A stretch of 64,000 nucleotides of DNA, from the NCBI GenBank assembly GCA_947631955.1, contig CANRNJ010000004.1:1-64000 (forward strand), written 5' to 3'. The notes under the pieces were generated by a model. It did no database searches. It was not told where the DNA came from and saw only the letters and a list, made by a program, of their open reading frames with translations. The DNA is from an uncultured Lachnospiraceae bacterium. GTDB taxonomy: Bacteria; Bacillota; Clostridia; Lachnospirales; Lachnospiraceae. This document shows, piece after piece, positions 41,857 to 51,270 of the stretch (position 1 is the stretch's first letter; the number at the start of each line of letters is the position of its first letter). The translations under genes were made by a program, and so were the position numbers.

Positions 41857-44800
41857 ATGGATGCACAGATATTGTTAGTTTTCCGGGTGGGGGCCCATGG
41901 ACAGGGACGTCTGGCAGCAGATATCCTGGAAGGTAAACCTGACCGGTTCATGGGAGAATTATGTTTTGAACAGACGATAGATTTTGAACAAGCCGCCAAA
42001 TTATTCGGCGGCGAGTTTAAATATCCGGAAGATTTAGGCAGGCATGGGTTCCGGACAGACCAGAACGTAGAGGGCCGGGCCGAAGTATGGTATCGGCTCT
42101 CAGACGGTTCCTTTGGCATGGCCGTCTGCTTTACAGAAGACTGGCGTGGAAGATATGGAGCCGGAAACTTCGGAGTGGAAAGCATCACGGGCCGTGTTGA
42201 ATATCTGGGAAAAGAGAACGGAACATACCTTTTTGGACTGAATGGAAAATTTATATTGGGAAAATACAAGGCGGAGATGGCGCTTGCGTTATCTTCGGGC
42301 AATGCCGGTTTCCCCGCGGTGCTTTCGCTGAAGGCGGCAAGGACCGAAGAAGACATATCTCTTCCGGAATTTATTGATTCCATATCCGGAACGGACAGTT
42401 ATGAAACCATTCCTGTTCCGGACGACTATATAAAGCCGGAGAAAGCATTTGGGCTGAATGGGACCCTGAATCTGACGGAACGGACATTTTTGCTGACAGG
42501 AAGTTACCGGATGAAACCGGAAACGGAAGCCTCTATAGCGATCGGATTCTGCACACAGGTTTCTGATCCGTCCGATACAGACGGACAGGCGGCAGATCGT
42601 ATGTCAGGCGGTCCGGCGCGGGAGTATGCGGGGCAGGATCCGAAATACATATGGTGGATCGGCGCACAGCTGAAGAACTTTACATTGTCGGACATCTCTT
42701 CGGCGCTGGAAGGTGTGGATCGTTTTCTGGCGCTGGATAATGTGTCGGCGGCGGTGGTGCTTGCCAATGCGGAACAGGAAATCCCGCTGTCGGAAAAAGA
42801 AGGTTTTTTCCTTGCTGAGATCGGCACAGTGCATGCGGGATTAACTTTCCAGATCGAAGTGCGGTTTTGCAGCGGTTATCTAAAAGAAGTGCTGGAGATC
42901 AAAGAAGATTTCAGGATATCCGGCTGTATTCCTAAGGACAAAGAGCAGGCGGTCGTCCTGTCAGGTCATGTGAAAGAACTTGTCTTTTTAAAATTCTTAA
43001 TCCTGACAGAGATTGACATCGCGTTACAAAAAAATGCAAAGCAGCAGTTTTTTATGTTCTCAGGCGCCGGGAATCTGAAACTGGATTTTCCGGATCTGCC
43101 GCTGCCGTGTATCCATGCAAAACTCTCTTTTGAGGAAAATCAGGCAGGCAGCAGGGTGACGCTTTCCGGCCAAGTCGGTGAAGCTGTGGAGAATCCTCTG
43201 GGGATCCCCCATACGAGGCTGGAACAGGTGGTGTTTACTGCCGTTTCGGAATCTTTGAAGCAGGAAAACGCCGTGGAGAAAAGGGAGTGGATATATTTTC
43301 AGGGAAAGGCAGCGGTTGGGGAGATCGAAGCTGCGGCAGTCGTTTATTTTGTCAAGGAAACTCCGGCCGTTGTGGAATTGATGATTGGAGAAGGACAGCG
43401 GCTTTCCATCAGCGGGCTGGTCAGACAGTATTGTGATTTCAAATGGCCGGAGCTTCTGGATATCCAACTGTATAACGGACGGTTGTGGTACTGCAGTAAG
43501 GATGCCGTGATCGGACAGACGGAATATCAGAAAGGTTTCCACGCGCAGCTGGACACAAAGATTTTTTTTCTGCCGGAGTTTACCTTGTCGGTGGATATTG
43601 GACAAGGGAAAGAACTTAAGGCCCAAGCAAGGCTGAAAGAGGCAGCCAGACTTGCCTTTCTTAAGCTTTATACCAAACAGGAAGGAAGAGAATACGGCCC
43701 GCAGGTCACGATATGGACAGCAAAAGACAAGAAATGCTTTACCGCAGCAGCTTGTGTCACAATTTTTTCCATAGAAATGGGAGAAGTGCAGATTGCCGTC
43801 AACAGGGACAGGATGGAAGGGGTATTTTGTTTTCCTGACGATCTTCCGATTACGGGACAGGTCCGTTTTTACATAGATGAAAATGGGCTTTCTTTGGGAA
43901 AATGCGGGATCGGTAAACTGCCCAAAATGGATTTTGATCTGCCGGAGATGGAATTCGGAAACGGGAAGTGTAAGGTGAGAGCGCTTGACGGCATCAGCTT
44001 TAAAACGGTTCCGGAAGTAAAGTCCAAGAAATTTGAAATGAATGAGTCCGGACTGGCCGCGGCCTTTGATTTGACGGTCCGCATCAAGACGGAGTCCGCT
44101 TTTTCCGGAGAGGGCGGAGATGATTTTGTGGCACTGTCTTTCAAAGATCTGAAATTGAGCGCCGACAAAGAAACTTTTCATGAATTTACCTTTGATACTT
44201 TTCTGAAACTTCTTGAAAAAAATATAGCGGATCTGGTTCTGCAGACGGCGGAGCAGATCATTACCGGGCAGATTTTTGATGATGTCCTGACGGAAGAGGG
44301 GATGAAGAATATTGTAAAATTTCTGTCCATCGCGGGCCTTACATGGGTGATCAATGAAGTGGCAGACTATCTGATCTGCGAAGGCCTGCAGACAGTTCTG
44401 GCGGAAACATTTGTTGCAGCCCTTACAGGCGTTCAGGAGTCGGTGTGGAGCGGGCTGGGATATACACTCATACTGGGCGGGGTTTTAGGAGTGCAGGGTG
44501 CGGCCGGAACCTATACCGTAGAAAGAAAAGCGCCAAAGGAAAATACGGAAAACAGGAAGAAAAATCCACAGACGCCGGAGGCGCCGACAGTTTTCTTTCA
44601 GGATGAAAAACTGATCATCAGATGGAACGACTGCAGGGGCGCGCAAGGGTACAGTCCGGTGGTGGTGAGAAAACATTCGGGGCGCCCGGAAATCGATCTG
44701 GTGACCGGAAACAGCAGCTGTCCCGCATGGGAGATAGCAGGCAGCGACGAGGAGAGCCTCTATCTGGCTTCTTATGGTTTTGAATATCACATCAGGATCT

Positions 44801-45897
44801 ATGCATGGAATAATGAGGGCTCCGCTCTCGGCGAAGAAACGTCCATCTATCTGTTGAAGCGGCCTGCCAATTTAAAAGTCCGGTATCTGTGTGAAAAAAG
44901 GCGCCTTTGTATTACATGGGATTTTGTGGAGAGGGCGGAGCAGTATGAGGTGGAAAGGCTGTGGCATGAACAGGGCGGAACAAGGCAGGAGATCGTGGCT
45001 TACGGACCCCGTGTCAAAGAAGCGGTCTATGAAAACCAAGAGCCGGATCAGACCATTGAGGTGTCTGTGAGAGGAAAGACGGCGGATGTATCCGGCCCGG
45101 CTGCGGCGTCGGGAAGATTTTATCTGTATGACTTGAAGCCTCCGGAAAAGATCGACGGGTATGACACGGATGACGGGATAGTTCTGGAATGGGAGCAGGT
45201 CCCTTATGCCGACCGATACCGGATCAGCTGTCTGGACAATGCGGGACAGGAGATCGAAGTTTCAATGTGCAGAGAAACGCGGACGGTGATCGAAGCAGAC
45301 AAGCTGGAAGAAAATGTCTGCTATCGGCTCCGGATCCAACCCATGAACGAGGAGATCGAGGGTTGGATTTCGGAAGAAGTTCAGGTGCTGTGGAGATTCC
45401 TTCCTGTGCCAAAGATACAGGAACTTGTATGCGGCGGGGATGGCGTTATGACCGTTGTCCTCGTATCTGACGATGTGAGATACAGACAGATGATATATCC
45501 TGACGGCAGAGCTGCGGCGCTGGACGAACAGGTCCTGCCCTGCGAGTGGGAGATAGACGGGGAGGCAAAAGTGCGTTTGGTTGACCGGGCCCGCCATGGG
45601 AAATGGAGCGAGCCGATCTCCCTTCAGCCGGTGCAGCCGCCGGAGGGAGCGGAGGCTTTCATAAAAGAGGATATCCTCCATGTACGGTGGAACGAAACGG
45701 GGACTGCCTGTCTTTACGGGATCGAGATCGTGACGGGAAATGACAGGCGGGTGGAAGAAATGCTGACAGCGGCATCATGGCAGACTGATATTTCCCAAGT
45801 GCCGCCGGAAGAAAGCATCCGCGTATGTTTGTATGCGATTGACGGGGCAGATACAAGAAGAAGATCGGTTTCCGTGGAGATCGGTCTTCGATATTAG
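41857..45897 (+). CDS. Giant beta-rich protein with C-terminal FN3-like modules
   Basis: 1346 residues, no signal peptide. Residues 1-about 770 are repetitive strands of the kind FGLNGTLNL...FLLTGSYRM, WIGAQLKNFTLSDI, FQGKAAVGEIEAAAVVYF; the pattern is periodic but has no family I recognise. About 780-890 is helical and partly hydrophobic (IADLVLQTAEQIITG, then GLGYTLILGGVLGVQGAAG), followed by a charged linker. From about 905 to the end there are four or five FN3-like modules (APTVFFQDEKLIIRWN, PANLKVRYLCEKRRLCITWD, PPEKIDGYDTDDGIVLEWEQ, AEAFIKEDILHVRWNE). It might bind polysaccharide or act as an intracellular or exported scaffold. Its stop lies in a 13-bp tandem repeat. Confidence 0.75.
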   Translation: MDAQILLVFRVGAHGQGRLAADILEGKPDRFMGELCFEQTIDFEQAAKLFGGEFKYPEDLGRHGFRTDQNVEGRAEVWYRLSDGSFGMAVCFTEDWRGRYGAGNFGVESITGRVEYLGKENGTYLFGLNGKFILGKYKAEMALALSSGNAGFPAVLSLKAARTEEDISLPEFIDSISGTDSYETIPVPDDYIKPEKAFGLNGTLNLTERTFLLTGSYRMKPETEASIAIGFCTQVSDPSDTDGQAADRMSGGPAREYAGQDPKYIWWIGAQLKNFTLSDISSALEGVDRFLALDNVSAAVVLANAEQEIPLSEKEGFFLAEIGTVHAGLTFQIEVRFCSGYLKEVLEIKEDFRISGCIPKDKEQAVVLSGHVKELVFLKFLILTEIDIALQKNAKQQFFMFSGAGNLKLDFPDLPLPCIHAKLSFEENQAGSRVTLSGQVGEAVENPLGIPHTRLEQVVFTAVSESLKQENAVEKREWIYFQGKAAVGEIEAAAVVYFVKETPAVVELMIGEGQRLSISGLVRQYCDFKWPELLDIQLYNGRLWYCSKDAVIGQTEYQKGFHAQLDTKIFFLPEFTLSVDIGQGKELKAQARLKEAARLAFLKLYTKQEGREYGPQVTIWTAKDKKCFTAAACVTIFSIEMGEVQIAVNRDRMEGVFCFPDDLPITGQVRFYIDENGLSLGKCGIGKLPKMDFDLPEMEFGNGKCKVRALDGISFKTVPEVKSKKFEMNESGLAAAFDLTVRIKTESAFSGEGGDDFVALSFKDLKLSADKETFHEFTFDTFLKLLEKNIADLVLQTAEQIITGQIFDDVLTEEGMKNIVKFLSIAGLTWVINEVADYLICEGLQTVLAETFVAALTGVQESVWSGLGYTLILGGVLGVQGAAGTYTVERKAPKENTENRKKNPQTPEAPTVFFQDEKLIIRWNDCRGAQGYSPVVVRKHSGRPEIDLVTGNSSCPAWEIAGSDEESLYLASYGFEYHIRIYAWNNEGSALGEETSIYLLKRPANLKVRYLCEKRRLCITWDFVERAEQYEVERLWHEQGGTRQEIVAYGPRVKEAVYENQEPDQTIEVSVRGKTADVSGPAAASGRFYLYDLKPPEKIDGYDTDDGIVLEWEQVPYADRYRISCLDNAGQEIEVSMCRETRTVIEADKLEENVCYRLRIQPMNEEIEGWISEEVQVLWRFLPVPKIQELVCGGDGVMTVVLVSDDVRYRQMIYPDGRAAALDEQVLPCEWEIDGEAKVRLVDRARHGKWSEPISLQPVQPPEGAEAFIKEDILHVRWNETGTACLYGIEIVTGNDRRVEEMLTAASWQTDISQVPPEESIRVCLYAIDGADTRRRSVSVEIGLRY

Positions 45898-45924
45898 GCT
45901 TCGATACCCGGCTTTGATATCCGG
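45886..45924. repeat. Three 13-bp tandem units spanning the stop of the giant gene
   Basis: Units CTTCGATATTAGG, CTTCGATACCCGG and CTTTGATATCCGG are contiguous. The TAG stop is in the first unit. Confidence 0.85.
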
Positions 45925-45937
45925 CGGCACAATATAT

Positions 45938-45966
45938 TTGATTTATAGGGCCGGTTATGGTAAAAT
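45938..45966 (+). promoter_or_regulatory. Predicted promoter of the ABC transporter operon
   Basis: TTGATT, a 17-bp spacer, then TAAAAT preceded by TGG (extended -10), 37 bp before the ATG. Confidence 0.7.
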
Positions 45967-46003
45967 ACAATGATATTCTGGAAGAATAAGGATTCATTGT
46001 CGC

Positions 46004-47755
46004 ATGGGTAAAATAGTCAGGAAATTGTTGGTTCTGCTGGATGCAAAACAGAAAAGGAAAATGGTGCTGTTGGTTTTTATCATGCTGTTCGGCGCCATGC
46101 TGGAGGCGTTGGGCGTTTCCATGATACTTCCCGCCATGAACGTCGTTCTGGAGAAAAACGCCGTGGAAAACCATGTTTCTCTCCAGATCATCTGCCGTGT
46201 CTTTCATATAGGGAATACAAGAGATCTGCTGATATTCGTCATGTCGGCGTTGGTCGTTGTTTTCATCTTAAAGAATGTCTATCTTTTTTTTCAGCAGAAA
46301 ATACAGCTGAAATTCGTATTTACCAATCAATTCGCCACATCCAGAAGAATGATGATCAATTTCATGCAGCGGCCTTACGAATATTATCTCAACGCGGATA
46401 CCGCGGTGATCCAGAGAAGTATTACGTCGGATGTCAACAATATGTACGGCCTGATCCTTGCGCTGCTGCAGCTTACCAGTGAAAGCATCGTGTTTCTTTT
46501 CCTTGCAGCGGTAAGTCTGGCAGCCGACGTATGGATGAGCATCACCGTGACGCTGCTTCTGCTGATCGTTCTTCTGGTGATCAAATGCGTTCTGAAACCT
46601 GTCATGCGCAGGGCCGGGGAAGAAAATCAGAACTTCTACAGCGGGCTGTTCAAATGGATCGAACAGTCTGTCATGGGCATCAAGGAGATCAAGATCGCCA
46701 GACGGGAACATTATTTCATCAATGAATATGCCAAGTGCGGCGCCGGTTATGTCAATGCCGTGCAAAGGTACAATCTGTACAATGCCACGCCGCGGCTTCT
46801 GATCGAAACGGTGGCCATAGCGGGGATGATCCTTTATATGACGATCCGGCTGCTGAACGGTACCGAAGTCGTGGACATCATGCCGCAGATCACTCTGCTG
46901 GCCGTTGTGGCGATGCGCCTTATCCCGTGCGCAAACCGAATCAATAACCACCTGACGTCGATCGCTTACTTTGAACCGTTCTTCATGGGGGTCAGCGACA
47001 ATCTTCAGGAGGAGATAAGAGATAAGAACATTGATTACAGGGAAGAAACTTATCGGAACGAGCGGGATGTGGACAAGCTTGAGGTGAAAGACAAGATCGA
47101 ATTGAAGAAGATCACCTACCGATATCCCCATACGGACGTACTGATCTTTGACGAGGCGGATATGGAGATCCCCATCGGCAGGAGCGTGGGTATCGTGGGG
47201 ACGTCCGGTTCCGGCAAGACCACCATAGTGGATATCATGCTGGGACTGCTGCAGCTGCAGAGCGGCGAGATCCTTGCGGACGGAGTGGAAGTAAGAGAAC
47301 ATTATGCCCAGTGGCTCAAAAATATCGGCTATATCCCGCAGTCCATCTTTATGGTGGATGCGAGCATCCGCAAGAATGTGGCGTTCGGTTACGCGGATGA
47401 AGACATCGACGACGGCAGAGTCTGGGAGGCGTTAAAAGAAGCGCAGCTGGACGAATTCGTCCGGGGTCTGCCAGACGGGCTGGATACCGGTATCGGTGAG
47501 CGGGGGATCCGGCTGTCCGGCGGACAAAGGCAGCGTATCGGTATCGCGAGAGCGCTTTACGAGGATCCGGAAGTGCTTGTTCTGGACGAGGCGACCTCCG
47601 CTCTTGACAACGAAACGGAGGCGGCAATCATGGAATCCATCAACAGGCTGCACGGGCGCAAGACGCTGGTCATTATCGCCCACAGGCTGCAGACGATTGA
47701 GAAATGTGATATGGTATACCGCATAGCGGACGGAAAGGCGGTCAGGGAAAGATGA
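46004..47755 (+). CDS. ABC transporter, fused permease and ATPase (PglK-like flippase)
   Basis: 583 residues. An N-terminal six-helix permease (about 15-310) precedes the nucleotide-binding domain. That domain has Walker A GTSGSGKTT, Q-loop YIPQSIFMVDASI, signature LSGGQRQR, Walker B VLVLDEATSALD and H-loop IIAHRL. The LEALGVSMILPA start and overall layout resemble PglK and related lipid-linked oligosaccharide flippases, so it may flip the glycan assembled by the PglC-like enzyme at 63.3 kb. No MOP-type Wzx is in the window. It has a promoter just upstream and overlaps gtrA by 4 bp. Confidence 0.88.
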   Translation: MGKIVRKLLVLLDAKQKRKMVLLVFIMLFGAMLEALGVSMILPAMNVVLEKNAVENHVSLQIICRVFHIGNTRDLLIFVMSALVVVFILKNVYLFFQQKIQLKFVFTNQFATSRRMMINFMQRPYEYYLNADTAVIQRSITSDVNNMYGLILALLQLTSESIVFLFLAAVSLAADVWMSITVTLLLLIVLLVIKCVLKPVMRRAGEENQNFYSGLFKWIEQSVMGIKEIKIARREHYFINEYAKCGAGYVNAVQRYNLYNATPRLLIETVAIAGMILYMTIRLLNGTEVVDIMPQITLLAVVAMRLIPCANRINNHLTSIAYFEPFFMGVSDNLQEEIRDKNIDYREETYRNERDVDKLEVKDKIELKKITYRYPHTDVLIFDEADMEIPIGRSVGIVGTSGSGKTTIVDIMLGLLQLQSGEILADGVEVREHYAQWLKNIGYIPQSIFMVDASIRKNVAFGYADEDIDDGRVWEALKEAQLDEFVRGLPDGLDTGIGERGIRLSGGQRQRIGIARALYEDPEVLVLDEATSALDNETEAAIMESINRLHGRKTLVIIAHRLQTIEKCDMVYRIADGKAVRER

Positions 47756-48180
47756 AGAAATTGTGGGATCGTTGCTGGGAACTTTACAGAAAATATGAAG
47801 AAGGGATCAATTATCTGATCTTTGGTTTTCTTGCGTTCGCGCTGAACTATATACTTTATTTTCTGTTCACAAAACCGCTCGGTATGCACTATCTGATCGC
47901 TACGGCGGTTTCGTGGTTATTGACGGTGATATTTGCGTATTGGACCAATCGGACCTATGTTTTTAAGAGCAAAAACAACGCCCTGAAAGCTGTGCGCGAT
48001 GAATTTATTGCTTTTGTAGGCGCCAGAGTGGCAACGGAAGTGTTGGAACTGGGCGTGATGTTTCTTATGGTAGACTGTGCGGGCATAAACGAACAGCTGT
48101 CCAAACTTGTATGTCAGGTTCTGGTGATCGCTGCCAATTATTTTTTCAGCAAGCTATGGATCTTTAAAGAGAAAAAATGA
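47752..48180 (+). CDS. GtrA family membrane protein
   Basis: 142 residues with four helices. NYLIFGFLAFALNYILYFLF at the start and FAYWTNRTYVFKSK after helix 2 are the GtrA signature, as is ANYFFSKLWIFK at the end. GtrA proteins are thought to flip undecaprenyl-phosphate-linked sugars made by GtrB-type GT2 enzymes. Candidates here are the GT2 proteins at 7831 and 54749. It starts at an ATGA overlap with the ABC gene. Confidence 0.92.
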   Translation: MKKLWDRCWELYRKYEEGINYLIFGFLAFALNYILYFLFTKPLGMHYLIATAVSWLLTVIFAYWTNRTYVFKSKNNALKAVRDEFIAFVGARVATEVLELGVMFLMVDCAGINEQLSKLVCQVLVIAANYFFSKLWIFKEKK

Positions 48181-48203
48181 CGGATCCTGCCATGGCGGCG
48201 GAG

Positions 48204-48275
48204 AACATATGACCGGCGGAAACATCACGGACAGCGGGAAACATATGACCGGCGGAAACGTCACGGACAGTAGGA
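48204..48275. repeat. Two 36-bp direct repeats after the gtrA-like stop
   Basis: Units at 48204-48239 and 48240-48275 begin AACATATGACCGGCGGAAAC and differ at only a few positions. Both contain an ATG in a short in-frame stretch (MTGGN-I/V-TDS), which has no separate SD of note. The third partial unit (AACGTTATG) runs into the SD of the next gene. Confidence 0.85.
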
Positions 48276-48300
48276 AACGTTATGTGCAGAGGAAAACGTT

Positions 48301-49368
48301 ATGGAATCCAAGCGAGAGGCAAATTTTGAACTGCTGCGCGTAGTGGCGATGCTTATGATCATCGCCCTGCACTATCTGAATAAAGGAAATCTGATCGCAG
48401 ACTACACAACGGATCCGTCTGCGGTAAATTATGCTGCGCACTTTATAGATAGTTTCTGTATCGCGGCGGTCAACTGTTATGTGCTTATCAGCGGGTATTT
48501 TCTGGCGGAATCTGCATGGAAGCCGGGCCGTGTAGTGACCTTGGCCGCGCAGGTCCTTTTTTATTCGGTCCTGATACCTGTGGTCTTGGCATGTACCGGC
48601 GTGATTTCGTGGAGCAGCCTGTCGGTCTATGACTGGCTGACTTATATACTGCCTATTGAAACGGAGCACTACTGGTTTGCCACCGCCTATCTGCTTATGT
48701 ATCTGTTCGCGCCCTTTCTGGCGGCGGGAATGAGGGCGGTAGACCGGCGCACGCTGAAGATCATCATCGGGATACTGCTTCTGTATTTTTCCGTGTGGAA
48801 AACCGTCATTCCGGCGGTGATCGCCACGGACCGGTACGGGTATGAATTCGGATGGTTCCTGTGCCTGTTCCTGATTGCGGGATATATCCGGATGTACGGA
48901 TGCCCTGCTCTGGACAAGATCGGCAGGGCGGCGCTTTTCTATGTCTGCATGAGTGTATGCATCTTTCTTCTGACCGCCGCGTCGGGAGCGTTGGCGCGTA
49001 CCATGGAATCGTTTGCTTATTATATGGATATGCCGGCAAGCTACAATCATCTTTTTTGTCTGGAGGCATCCGTTGCGTTATTCATGCTCTTTAAGGATAT
49101 AAAATTAAAAGAAGGCCGGTTTACGCGGTTTATCACTAAGATTTCGCCGTATACGTTCGGTGTGTATCTTTTGCACGAGCATGTGCTTGTGCGTTATGAG
49201 TGGATGAAATGGCTCCGGGTCCGGAGCGTGCAGGGCAGTTTCTGGTTCCTGCCGCATATGCTGTGCTGTATCCTGATCGTGTATGCGGCGGGTACGGCTG
49301 TGGACTATGTGAGGGCAAGGATTTTCCGCTGGGCGGCGCGGGTCTTTGAGAAAGCGGGCGGCAGATGA
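48301..49368 (+). CDS. Acyltransferase family 3 membrane protein
   Basis: 355 residues, about ten helices. The N-terminus REANFELLRVVAMLMIIALHY contains the Arg and His of the AT3 family, and FGVYLLHEHVLVRYEWMKW near the C-terminus is typical. Such proteins O-acylate (often acetylate) surface polysaccharides. GAGGAAAAC lies just before the ATG. It overlaps the next gene by 4 bp. Confidence 0.9.
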   Translation: MESKREANFELLRVVAMLMIIALHYLNKGNLIADYTTDPSAVNYAAHFIDSFCIAAVNCYVLISGYFLAESAWKPGRVVTLAAQVLFYSVLIPVVLACTGVISWSSLSVYDWLTYILPIETEHYWFATAYLLMYLFAPFLAAGMRAVDRRTLKIIIGILLLYFSVWKTVIPAVIATDRYGYEFGWFLCLFLIAGYIRMYGCPALDKIGRAALFYVCMSVCIFLLTAASGALARTMESFAYYMDMPASYNHLFCLEASVALFMLFKDIKLKEGRFTRFITKISPYTFGVYLLHEHVLVRYEWMKWLRVRSVQGSFWFLPHMLCCILIVYAAGTAVDYVRARIFRWAARVFEKAGGR

Positions 49369-51191
49369 AACGGATCGCAGAAGTGTATAGAAAACACCGC
49401 AATTTTATAGAGAGGATCCTGTTTCCCGTCCTTTTGGTTTTGTATCCCCTTCTCAATATCGGATGGGGCGTGGAAGTTACGGATACCACCTACAGCCTTG
49501 CCAACTTTGAATTTTTTTCGACGATGGACGGGACATGGACGGTGGCGACCTTTCTCGCAAATGTGACGGGCAGTATCATGATGAAGCTGCCCTTCGGCAA
49601 TACTTTGAAAGGCATGTATTTTTATACGTCACTGGTACAGTCGGCCGCCGCGCTTGGGACATATGAGATCCTGCGCAGACGGATCCGTGCGCCGCTTGTA
49701 TTGGTTGGAGAATGGATCGCAGCAGGGCTCTGTTGGTGCCCTTCCGCCTGTCTTTACAATTACATGACCTATCTGTTCATGACGGCCGGGATCCTGCTTC
49801 TGTATGAAGGGATCCTGAGAGAGGACCGGAAGTATTACGCGGCGGCGGGCGTCTGTCTGGGACTGAATGTGGCGGTACGGATGCCGAACGTAGTCCAAGC
49901 CGCTTTCATTGCGGCGCTGTGGTACGATGCGGCGGCGCGCAGAAGGCCGCTGCGGAAAACCGTTCAGGATACGCTTTGCTGCGCCGCGGGATACGCCGTC
50001 GGATTCGGCATACCGTTTGCGGCGATCTGTATCCGGTATGGCGCCGGGGCCTATGTTTCCATGGTGCAGACGTTGTTCGCTATGACGGACAACGCGGTGG
50101 ACTATAAACCGACGGCCATGTTGACCTCCATGTTCGGAGATTATGCCGTCGGCCTGTTCTGGATGGCCTTTGCGTGTGTCTGCATGGCGGGCGGGCGGAT
50201 CCTGTTCGCGGTCCGGAATAAGATATTTGCGCAGGAGCGCCGTACAAAGGCTGTGTGCCTGCTGATCTATCTGGGCGTATTACTGGTGCTGCTGCGGTTC
50301 TATTGGGGAAAGGGCGTTTTCAGTTTCCGCTATTATGATTACAGCAGTATATATTATCCGGCGGTCCTGCTGCTGCTTGTCATTGTATTTGCGGCAGTCT
50401 GCTGTCTTTTTCGGAAAACGGTCCGCCGTGAGCAGAAGGTGCTGGCGCTTCTCGTACTCGTCCAGATCCTGATAACGCCGCTTGGGAGCAACAATTATTT
50501 ATATCCGATCATCAACGATCTGTTTATCGCGGCGCCGTTTGTACTGTGGACGGCGTATGAAAGCAGCCGCAGGACCGGCAGTCCGGAGAAAGGCGCGAAG
50601 GTTTCCGATGCCGCGCCCGGAGGCGGTCCCTTTGCGGTCGTTTGGCGGGTCCCTTTTGTGCTGCTTACCGCATTCGTCCTGATACAGAGCATAGGATTTC
50701 ACATGGTCTTTTCGTTCCGGGACGGCGATAAAGGCGAGCCGAGGGAAAAAGAATTGACCAAACCGGTCAAGGCAGCGGGGCTTTGTACGAATCCTGATAA
50801 CGCGGCGCAGCTGGAAGAATTGGCGGAATATGCGGAGGATACCGGACTCATAGGGCGGGAGGCTGTCCTATACGGAAATATTCCGGGTCTGTCCTATCTA
50901 TTGGATATGCCTCCGGCTTTATCCACTTTCTGGCCGGATCTGGATTCTTATCTGCAATCGGAATTTGAACGGGATATGGCGCAGATAACGGATTGCCCGG
51001 TCATTATTGCCGCTTCGCCCGTTGCTGCGTATCTGGATGGGGATGCGGACGGGATGGAACGGTTCGGAACGGATGCGGAAAAACTTGGCCGGGACGGAAA
51101 ACTTCAGATGCTCGCCGATTATATGGACGGTCATTCCTACCGGCGGACATTTGCCAACGACAGATATACGGTGTATGTGACAGAACAATAA
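49365..51191 (+). CDS. Large integral membrane protein, unassigned
   Basis: 608 residues with about 12 helices. The first outer loop GVEVTDTTYSLANFEFFSTMDG carries acidic residues placed as in GT-C enzymes, but I cannot name a family. NVAVRMPNVVQAAF lies mid-protein, and a soluble tail of about 140 residues follows the last helix. It is coupled by ATGA to the acyltransferase gene. Probably a glycan-assembly enzyme, by context only. Confidence 0.65.
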   Translation: MKRIAEVYRKHRNFIERILFPVLLVLYPLLNIGWGVEVTDTTYSLANFEFFSTMDGTWTVATFLANVTGSIMMKLPFGNTLKGMYFYTSLVQSAAALGTYEILRRRIRAPLVLVGEWIAAGLCWCPSACLYNYMTYLFMTAGILLLYEGILREDRKYYAAAGVCLGLNVAVRMPNVVQAAFIAALWYDAAARRRPLRKTVQDTLCCAAGYAVGFGIPFAAICIRYGAGAYVSMVQTLFAMTDNAVDYKPTAMLTSMFGDYAVGLFWMAFACVCMAGGRILFAVRNKIFAQERRTKAVCLLIYLGVLLVLLRFYWGKGVFSFRYYDYSSIYYPAVLLLLVIVFAAVCCLFRKTVRREQKVLALLVLVQILITPLGSNNYLYPIINDLFIAAPFVLWTAYESSRRTGSPEKGAKVSDAAPGGGPFAVVWRVPFVLLTAFVLIQSIGFHMVFSFRDGDKGEPREKELTKPVKAAGLCTNPDNAAQLEELAEYAEDTGLIGREAVLYGNIPGLSYLLDMPPALSTFWPDLDSYLQSEFERDMAQITDCPVIIAASPVAAYLDGDADGMERFGTDAEKLGRDGKLQMLADYMDGHSYRRTFANDRYTVYVTEQ

Positions 51192-51205
51192 AGGTATGTT
51201 ATACT
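51177..51205 (+). promoter_or_regulatory. Predicted promoter of rffA inside the preceding gene end
   Basis: GTGACA, a 17-bp spacer, then TATACT preceded by TGT (extended -10). The -35 overlaps the last codons of the upstream membrane-protein gene. The ATG of rffA is 65 bp downstream. Confidence 0.65.
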
Positions 51206-51270
51206 ACGCATAGAAACAAACGCGGCGGTATGCCGCATGAAGTGTCCGGAGTGACAGCAGGGGAACGAAT

